From Dasypus novemcinctus (Eukaryota; Chordata; Mammalia; Cingulata; Dasypodidae), in assembly GCF_030445035.2 (NCBI RefSeq), contig NC_080694.1, positions 69,021,147 to 69,085,146 on the forward strand: 64,000 bases of DNA, read 5' to 3'. Positions within the stretch are counted from its first letter, which is position 1, and the number at the start of each line of letters is the position of its first letter. The translations under genes were made by a program, and so were the position numbers. Shown piece by piece: positions 56,342 to 64,000 of this stretch. A model generated the notes under the pieces. That model was not told the origin of the DNA. It made no database searches and was given only the letters and a program-made list of their open reading frames with translations.

Positions 56342-59300
56342 TCATATCATTGAGGTCATGTAGTATTTGTCCTTTAATGCCTGGGTTGCTTCACTCAACA
56401 TAAGGTTCTTAAGGTTCAGTCATGTTATCACGTGTGTTTGTAGTGTATTTGTTCTTACAGCTGAGTAGTATTACATTGTATGTATATACCACATTTTATT
56501 GATCCACTCATCTGTTGATGGGCATTTGGGTCGATTCCAACTTTTGGCGATAGTGAACAATGCTGCTATGAACATTGGTGTGCATATATCAGTTTGTGTC
56601 CTTGCTTTCAATTCTGCTGGGTATATACCCAGCAGTGGTATTGCTGGGTCATATGACAAATCTATGGTTAGTTTTTAGAGAAACCGCCAAACTGTCCTCC
56701 AGAATGGTTGGATCCTTCTGCATTCCCACCAGCAGTGGATGAGTGTTCCCATTTCTTCACATCCTCTCTAGCATTTGTATTCTTCTGTTTTTTTCATAGC
56801 TGCCAATCTTATGGGAGTAAGATGGTATCTCATTGTAGTTTTGATTTGCATTTCCCTGATAGCTAAAGATTTGGAGCATTTTTTCATGTGCTTTTTAGCC
56901 ATTTGTATTTCTTCTTTGGAGAAGTGTCTCTTTAAATCTTTTCCCATTTTTTAAAGGAGTTATTTATCTTTTTATTTTCAAGGTATAGGAGTTCTTTATA
57001 TATGCAAGTTATAAGTCTCTTATCGGATATATGGTTGCCAAATATTTTCTCCCTTTGTGTAGGTTAACTTTTCACTTTCTTGACAAACTCCTTTGAGGTG
57101 CAGAAGGCTTTAATTTTGAGGAAGTCCCAGTTATCTATTTGTTCTTTTGCTGCTCATGCTTTTGGTGTGATGTTCATGAAGCCATTTCCTATTACAAGGT
57201 CTTGTAAATGGTTCCCTATACTGCTTTCCAAGGTCTTTACGGTCTTGGCTCTTATATTTAGGTCTTAGATCCATCTTGAGTTGGTCTTTGTATAAAGTGT
57301 GAGATGATAATCCTCTTTCATTCTTCTATATATGGATATCCAGTTCTCCAGGCACCATTTGCTGAATAGGCCATTCTCTCCCAGTTGAGAGGGTTTGGTG
57401 GCTTTATCAAATATTATATGGCTATGTATATGAGGTTCTATATCAGAACTTTCAGTTCTATTCCATTGGTCTGTGTGTCTCTCCTTATGCCAGTACCATG
57501 CTGTTTTCACTACTGTAGCTTTGTAGTATGTTTTGAAGTCAGGTAGTGTGATTCCTTCAATTTTGTTTTTCTTTTTCAATATGTCTTTGGCTATTCAGGG
57601 CCTCTTTCCTTACCAAATAAATTTCATAGTTTTTCTAGTTCCTTAAAGAAGGCTGTGTTGATTTTTATTGGGATTGCATTGAATGTGTAGATCAGTTTTG
57701 GTAGGATAGACATCTTAATAATAGTTAGTCTTCCTATCCATGAACAGGGAATATTCTTCCATTTATTTAGGTCTTCTTTGAATTCCTTGCACAGTCTTGT
57801 ATAGTTCTCAGTGTATAAGTTTTTTCATCTTTAGTTAAATTTATTCCTAAATACTTGACTTTTTTATTGACTATTGTAAATGGTACTTGATTCTTGATTT
57901 CCTCCTGATCTTGCTCATTATTGGTGTACAGAAATGCTACTGATTTTTGCGCTTTGATCTTATAACCTGTGACTATACTAAACTCATTTATGAGTTCTAG
58001 AAGCTTTGTTGTAGACCTCTCAGGGTTTTCTATGTATAGGATCATGTCATCTGCAAATAATGAAATTTTGACTTCTTCCTTTCCAATCTGAATGCCTTGT
58101 ATATCTGGTTCTTGCCTCAGTGCTCGAGCAAGTACTTCTAAGACAATGTTAAATAGAAGGGGAGACAGTGGGCATCCTTGTTTTGTTCCTGACTTTAGAG
58201 GGAAGGATTTTAGGATTTCTCCATTGTAAGCAATGTTGGCTGTAGGTTTTTCATATATACTCTTTATCATGTTCAAAAAACTTCCTTGTATTCTGATCTT
58301 TTGGAGTGTTTTTATCAAGAAAGGGTGCTGTATTTTGTCAAATGCTTTTTCTGCATCTATAGATATAATCATGTGATTTTTTCCCCTTCAATCTGTTTAT
58401 ATGGTGTATTACATTGATTGATTTTCTTATGTTGAAACATCTTTGCATACCTGGAATGAATCCCACTTGGTCGTGGTGTATAATTCATTTACGTGTTGTT
58501 GAATACGATTAGCAAGTATTTTGTTAAGTATTTTTGTGTCTAGGTTCATTAGAGAAATTGGTCTGTAATTTTCCTTTCTTGTGGTGTCTTTGTTTGGCTT
58601 TGGTACTAGGGCAATGTTGGCATCATAGAAGGAGTTCGGCAATGTTCCTTCTGCTTCGATTTTTTGGAATAGTTTCAGCAGGATTGGTGTTAGTTCTTTC
58701 CGGAATGTTTTGTAGAATTCACCTGTGAAGCCGTCTGGCCCTGGGCTCTTCTTAGTTGGGAGATTTTTAATGACTGATTCTATCTCTTTGCTTGTGATTG
58801 CTTTGTTAAGATCATCAATTTTTTCTTTCATCAATGTGGGCTGCTTATGTGTTTCTAGGAATTTGTTCATTTCCTCTAAATTAATTTTCATTTTTGTTGG
58901 AATATAATTTTTCAAAGTATCCTCTTATGATAGTCTTTATTTCTGTGGGGTCAGTGGTGATATCCCCTTTCTCATTTCATATTTTGTGTATTTGCATCTT
59001 CTCTCTTTTTTTCTTTGTTAGTCTCACTAAAGGTTTGTCAATTTTGTTGATGTTCTCAAAAAACCAGCTCTTGGTCTTGTTTATCTTTTCAAGTGCTTTC
59101 TTATTTTCTATTTCATTTAGTTCTGCTCTTATCTTTGTTATTTCCTTCCTTCTTCTTCCTTTTTGGTTACTTTGTTGTTGTTTTTCTAATTCCTTCAAAT
59201 GTGCAGTTAGTTCTTCAATTTTTGCTCTTTCTTCTTTTTTGATATATGAATTTATGGCTATAAATTTCCCTCTGAGTACTGCTTTTGCTGCATCCCATAA

Positions 59301-60248
59301 ATTTTGGTATGTTGTGTTATCATTATCATTTGTTTCAAGGTAGTCATTGATTTCTTTTGAGATTTCCTCTTTGACCCACTGTTTTTCTAAGAGTGTGCTG
59401 TTTAATTTCCAAATCATGGTATGAAATCTGGGCCTCTGTCCCTTGCAAATTTCTAGCTTCACTCCACTGTGGTCAGCGATATGGTTTTGTATGATTTCAA
59501 TGTTTCTGAATTCATTAAGCCTTTCTTTGTGACCTGGCATATGGTCTATCTTGGAGAATGATCCATGTGCACTTGAGAAAAATGTATATCCTGCTGTGTT
59601 TGGGTGTAATGATCTATATATGCCTATTAGATCCAGCTCCTCTAATATACTGTTCAAATATTTTGTTTCTTTAGTGATTCTCTTTTGAGATGTTCTGTCC
59701 AGAGTAGATAGTGTGTATTAAAATCCCCCACTATAATTGTAGATGCATCTATTTTTTTCACTTAGTTTTTCCAGCATTTGCCTCACATATTTACAGGTAC
59801 CCTTGTTAGGAGTATACATATTTATGATTGTTCGATCTTCTTGACAGATTGTCCCTTTCACTAAAATGTAGTATTCTTCTTTGTCTCTCACAATTGTTTC
59901 ACATTTAAAGTCTATTTTGTCTGATATTAATAAAGCTACTCCTGCCTTGTTTTGGTTATTGTTTGCTTGTATGATTGTTTTCCAGCCATTCACTTTCAAT
60001 CTCCATGAGTCTCTGGGTCTAAGATGTGTCTCTTGTAGACAGCATATGGATGGGTCATAATTCCTTATCCAATATCCCAGTCTGAATCTTTTTATAGGCA
60101 AGTTCAATCCATTGACATTCAGTGTTATTACTTTCAAGGAATTATTTGTGTTAGCCACATTTTGATTGGATTTGTGTTTGTCATATTTTGTTTGTATTTT
60201 TTTCCTTCTATTTTTGTCCTTTTTTGTTGCTCTTATACTCTCCTCCAA
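56342..60248 (-). pseudogene. LINE-1 ORF2, broken
   Basis: ORF2 encodes endonuclease and reverse transcriptase for target-primed reverse transcription. The endonuclease is visible in 59718-60248 ('VITLNVNGLN', 'CCLQETHLRPRDSW'), the linker in 58977-59657, RT fingers in 58427-58915 ('[20 protein letters not shown]'), the RT palm in 57767-58372 ('FADDMILYI' holds the catalytic FADD motif) and the C-terminal part in 57265-57579 and 56471-56659 ('[14 protein letters not shown]'). Successive segments lie in different frames or are separated by stops, at least five breaks. Not able to encode an active protein. Confidence 0.9.
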
Positions 60249-61205
60249 CTCTGCCTGTCCTGTTTTTCCCTTTCTTTCTGCAGCACTCCCTTTAGAATTT
60301 CTTGAAGGGGAGGTTTCTTGTTGGTATACTCTTTCAGTTTCTGTTTATCTGTGAATACTTTGAACTCTCCATCATTTTTGAATGCTAGTTTAGCTGGATA
60401 GAGTATTCTTGGTTGGAATTTTTTTTCCTTTAGTACCTTGACTATATCATACCACTGCCTTCTTGCCTCCATGGTTTCAGATGAGAAATCAGCACTTAAT
60501 CTTATGGAGCTTCCCTTGTATGTGATGGTTTTCTTTTCTCTTGCTGCTTTTAGAATTTTCTCTTTGTCTTGAGCATTGGATAATTTGACAAATATATGTC
60601 TTGGGGTGGACCTGTTGGGGTTTATGACCAGTGGAGTGCGCTGTGCTTCTTGGATATGTACATCTGTCTCTTTCAGTAGATTTGGGAAGTTTTCAGCCAT
60701 TATTTCCTTCAACACTCCTTCTGACCCCTTTCCCTTCTCTTCTCCTTCTGGAATGCCTATAATACATATGTTTGAGCATTTTGCATTATCATTCAGGTCC
60801 CTAAGTCCTATCTGGATTTTTTCTATCTTTTTATCGACCACTTCTACTATCTGTTTGATTTCTGATGTACTGTCTTCCACATCACTAATTCTCTGCTCTG
60901 CCTCTTCTAGTCTGCTGATATTATGCTGCAAGTGTATTTTTGATTTCTTGAACTGTGGCATTCATTTCCATCATATCTGTTATCTTTTTGTGTATGTGTG
61001 CCATTTCCTCTCCAAGTGTTGTCTTCATGTTGTTAACCTCTTTCTTTACTTCATCAAATTTGTCAATGATAAATGTTCTGAGATCTTTCATTGCTTGTGT
61101 GAAGTTCTGCTCCCCTTCCTGATTTTTAGTTTGTTTATTGGATTCAGCCATGTTTTCCTGATTACTGGTTTGGTTTGTAGATTTTTGTTGCTGTCTGGTC
61201 ATCAT
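60233..61205 (-). pseudogene. LINE-1 ORF1, broken once
   Basis: ORF1 encodes the RNA-binding chaperone of the L1 particle. The N-terminal part with a coiled-coil-like stretch lies in 60921-61205 ('MTRQQQKSTNQTSNQENMAE', then K/E-rich). The second part (60233-60961) has heptad-like acidic sequence, then the RRM and C-terminal region ('STPRHIFVKLSNAQDKEKIL', 'AFKNDGEFKVFTDKQKLKEY'). The two frames overlap at 60921-60961, pointing to a single frameshift. Combined length of about 320 codons is near normal for the family. Confidence 0.88.
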
Positions 61206-63120
61206 TTTTTCTTGACGGGTTTAATCCGTTCCTTAGCTTCTTTGTCTAGTCTTGGAGATTAATTAGCTGTTGTTTTTGCATAAGTGTTATATCTTCTCTT
61301 TTTCACTTTGTTCTTCTTATTCTAATTTCTTATTGCTGGTTAAGTTCACTTTAAAGGAAAGTATTAGTGCCGGGGAAAGGCAATTGTGTAAGCAAGGAAA
61401 AAGTGTAAAGTAGTATTGGTGATATATGTTAACAAAGCAACAATATGAGATCTGGGAGGATGGAGGTTAGATGCATGTAAATTGTGTAGAGTTATAGCAG
61501 TAGGTAGAGTACCTATTATGAGCTAGATGAATGAATATGGGAGGAATATGGTATGAACTAAAAAGCTATTGTTTTCATAAGAGAATGAAAGAGAAAAGAA
61601 AGGTAATAGTTTCAAGAGTGGATAACAGACAGAAAACAAAGCAAAGGTATTAGAAATTAAGAGTTAGACACTTTGTGGATCAAAGAAAGTGAGGTGGAAT
61701 ATAGGAGAGATAGTAGATGATGGTAGATATCAAGATGTAGGGCAAAGGGGATAGTGTAGATAGCCAAAATCTATTCACACAGAAATGAGGCAGTGGAGGA
61801 TGAGGAAACCCAGCAAATGTGAGGTGTTTCCTGCAGCACCTATTGTATAGTTAAGATAAAATAGAAGAAGAAGAAGATGGGGGATGAGAGAGAGAGAGAA
61901 AAAAAAGACTTTGGGGGATACGCTGGGAGAAAAGACTACGGGATAATGCAATGTTAGCAATCAGAACATTAAAAAAAATAAAAAATAAAAATAGAATAAA
62001 AATAAAAACAAAACATAACAAAACAGAAAAGAAAAAATGCAAACGTTGAGGGCTAGGACATTCAAAGACCTCAGATGGACCTCAGGGCGTGATGGATTCA
62101 GGGATGGAAAACCTGAGATATTGAGGACTCAAGAGGTGTGAGTCTCTGGGGTGTGGGCCACCAGATTTTAGGGGACTCAGACCTGGCAACCTCAAGTCTG
62201 GTTAACAGGGAGCCTGGGAGCACCACAGTGCATCACAGCCTTCAGGGATCCCCGCAGCTGGGTGCCAGCCCTATGGGTGAGGTCAAATTCACAAGCTCTA
62301 TCCTGTGTTTTTTACCCCACAATTCACTCACTTACTGGGGTCTGTTCTGTGGATATAACACCAATTGACTTCAGGACCCCTCCCACCCTGTGATCCCCCG
62401 GAATGGTCACCTGGGGGCGCCTCTAGGTTGCAGCCAATTTAATGACTCAGATCAATAGCCAGGTCCGGGGGAGGGACTCCAGCTGGAAATGCTGATAACA
62501 GAGTCCAAACCTGAAATTCCCACGCTTCGCAAAATATTCCCCTAATCACTTCCAAACGTCTCCTACCCTACCAGACCCTGGTGGCGTCTCTTTATTGCTT
62601 TCACTTTAAGTTCACTTTAGATGGGCAGCCGGGTTTGGGGGGGCGTGGCTCTAGGCGGAAGCACTATTGTTTGTGTCCGCAATCAAAAATCTCCCCCCCC
62701 CCCCCCCCCCCCCGCTTTGCCTTAAAACTCCTATTTGTCTCCCCAAACGGTCTGCAAGCGCCTCCTGTCCTATTAACCCCCCAATAGGCCGCTCAGGGCT
62801 TATGAATTCCCCAGTACTGCAGAGCCTCCAAAAAAGAAAAAACAAAACAAAACCGCCGTGGCAGTGTCCTGTGCCACGGCAGCGCCTGAGGCCGCGGCTC
62901 AACCCACCCAAGGAGGGAACTTTCAGCGCGCAGCTCGGACCTCCGCATATATTTCATAGATGTATTTTCTCTGTTACCTTCCCACTAAATCGATGCCAGA
63001 TACTGCCCGACCTGCAAAAATCATGAAACAGCCTGGTCGCGAAGAGCCTCCAACACTGCCCAGCTGCTTCCCTGCAGGAGATATTATCAGGCAAGTTCAC
63101 TCAGCCACCATCTTGCCGGG
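61206..63120 (-). promoter_or_regulatory. LINE-1 5' UTR
   Basis: 1.9 kb upstream of ORF1 on minus. It includes a C20 run on plus at 62693-62713 (G-run on minus), a CpG-rich part (62400-62950) and an A/GA-rich stretch at 61860-62040. The internal RNA polymerase II promoter of L1 elements lies in this region by analogy. Confidence 0.75.
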
Positions 63121-63356
63121 GGACCGAGGAACCCCAAATCTCCTTATTGTAATGAAAATGTTTCCCCTATGTCTGTTGTGTATTGGAAACAGATAACTTG
63201 TTTTGTAAGTTTCAGAGGTCTATAGCAAACAAAACTTTGCCCAAAGACAGACTGTATTTCTTTAAACTGATTGTGATATGATTTAGTACTTGCATTTGTA
63301 GCAATTTAAGATTTTTTCAAATAGTATAATATCTTTTTGGAATTCAGAGGGTGGAG
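63121..63356. other. Short AT-rich stretch, not assigned
   Basis: No gene or repeat was recognised. Confidence 0.4.
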
Positions 63357-63853
63357 TGTAACAGTTTGATATGGTTATAAATTCTAAAAATAGATATTGG
63401 ATTATGTTTGTAATCTGATCTGTACCTAAGCATGATTGAGTTATGATTAGGGTGTTGAGTCCCCACCCCTTGGTGGGTGGAGTCTCACAGACAAAAGGCA
63501 TGGCAAAGGACAGAGTTGAGGATTTCTGATGTAATTTGATGTTGGAGTTTGATGTTGAAGACTGAAGCTGGAGCTCCAGGAAGTAAGCTCACAGCGGAAA
63601 GAGAAGCCAGCCCCAGAAAGAAAGGAACCTTGAACCCAGAAAAAAGCAAGCCCCAGGAATGTAGGAACACAGGAAGCCTGAACCATCACAGATGTCGGCA
63701 GCCATCTTGCTCCAAATAGACTTTGGTGAGGGAAACTTATGCTGTATGCTTTATGACCTGGTATCTGTATGCTCCTACCCCAAATAAATACTTTTTCTAA
63801 AAACCAACAAATTTCTGGTAGTTTGCATCAGCACCCCTTTGGCTGACTAATAC
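63357..63853 (+). mobile_element. Solo LTR, ERVL-like
   Basis: It starts TGTAACAG, has CCCAAATAAATAC near the 3' end (about 63779) and ends CTGACTAATAC. It is related to 38128-38759 read in reverse. It has no internal region. The target duplication is not clear. Old fossil. Confidence 0.7.
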
Positions 63854-63854
63854 C

Positions 63855-64000
63855 CTTAGGATGTCCAGAATGAGGTTAAATAAAAATGATGTGAGTGGAC
63901 CTCTCTAACTAGTTGATTTTAGGAAGAAAGGGTTTAGCCTTTCATCATTTAGGATGATGCTAGCATAGACTTTCACTGAATGCCTGGAACCACACAGAGC
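63855..64000 (-). mobile_element. Old LINE-1 ORF2 fragment, runs off the window
   Basis: 'gaggttaaataaaaatgatg' and 'tttcatcatttaggatgatg' are reverse L1 RT-region phrases. The copy continues past 64000. Confidence 0.8.

Larger units (their letters stand above)
53488..63120 (-). mobile_element. Near full-length LINE-1, about 9.6 kb, coding broken
   Basis: On minus it starts 'ggcaagatggtggctgagtg' (about 63117), typical of an L1 5' end. It has a 5' UTR (63120-61206), ORF1 (61205-60233), ORF2 (60248-56342) and a 3' UTR of about 2.85 kb (56341 down to about 53500), ending in a T-run on plus. Both ORFs are interrupted. It is the only copy here with a 5' end. Target duplications are not clear. 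A weak caaat/ct pairing (53496 and 63134) is possible. Confidence 0.93.

Noticed and set aside
58894-59343. Plus-strand hydrophobic frames at 58894-59343 and 60576-61262, like membrane proteins
   Set aside because: They are antisense to L1 ORF2 and ORF1. The A-rich sense strand gives T-rich, hydrophobic antisense translations.

Overview
The window looks like mammalian nuclear DNA from a xenarthran, most likely an armadillo. The main clue is a tRNA-Ala-derived SINE of the DAS type (a head reading like 'ggcccagtggttagggcgtc', then 'accacatgggaggtcc', with an AATAAA-rich tail). It is present in several full and partial copies, alongside LINE-1 elements with unusually long 3' UTRs. No intact multi-exon protein-coding gene could be recognised. 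The organism call is inference from repeat families, not from a marker gene.

Layout. 1-9 kb is a nest of LINE-1 copies on the minus strand with one solo LTR. 9-12.6 kb is a GC-rich, minus-strand retrocopy of an unidentified serine-rich gene. It sits in an old L1 and was itself hit by an 868-bp solo LTR and a SINE. 13-34 kb is mostly single-copy DNA carrying a scattered tRNA gene cluster: good tRNA-Phe(GAA), tRNA-Arg(TCG) and tRNA-Ala(AGC) genes, plus decayed Phe, Lys and Ala copies, in DNA that has duplicated locally in direct and inverted order. An HMGN1 processed pseudogene lies just upstream of tRNA-Arg. 34-36.3 kb is a CpG-rich island with a 39-bp minisatellite and a candidate first-exon splice donor. 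36.4-41.2 kb is SINE and L1 sequence with two solo LTRs. 42.1-43 kb is a second copy of the 15.4-16.3 kb block, ending next to a fragment of a PSAT1 retrocopy. 43.5-46.3 kb is an L1 with a modular 3' UTR. 47-48 kb has two related solo LTRs on either side of a tRNA-Arg fossil. 48-53 kb is low-information DNA and old L1 pieces. 53.5-63.1 kb is one near full-length but broken L1 about 9.6 kb long, followed by another solo LTR and an L1 fragment.

How it fits together. A mixed cluster of Ala(AGC/TGC), Phe(GAA), Arg(TCG) and Lys(TTT) tRNA genes resembles the large tRNA cluster next to the extended MHC on human chromosome 6p22. Synteny with that region is a reasonable hypothesis but cannot be proved here. 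The functional content is probably the three good tRNA genes (RNA polymerase III) and possibly a promoter at 34-36 kb. Everything else recognised is mobile-element or retrocopy debris.
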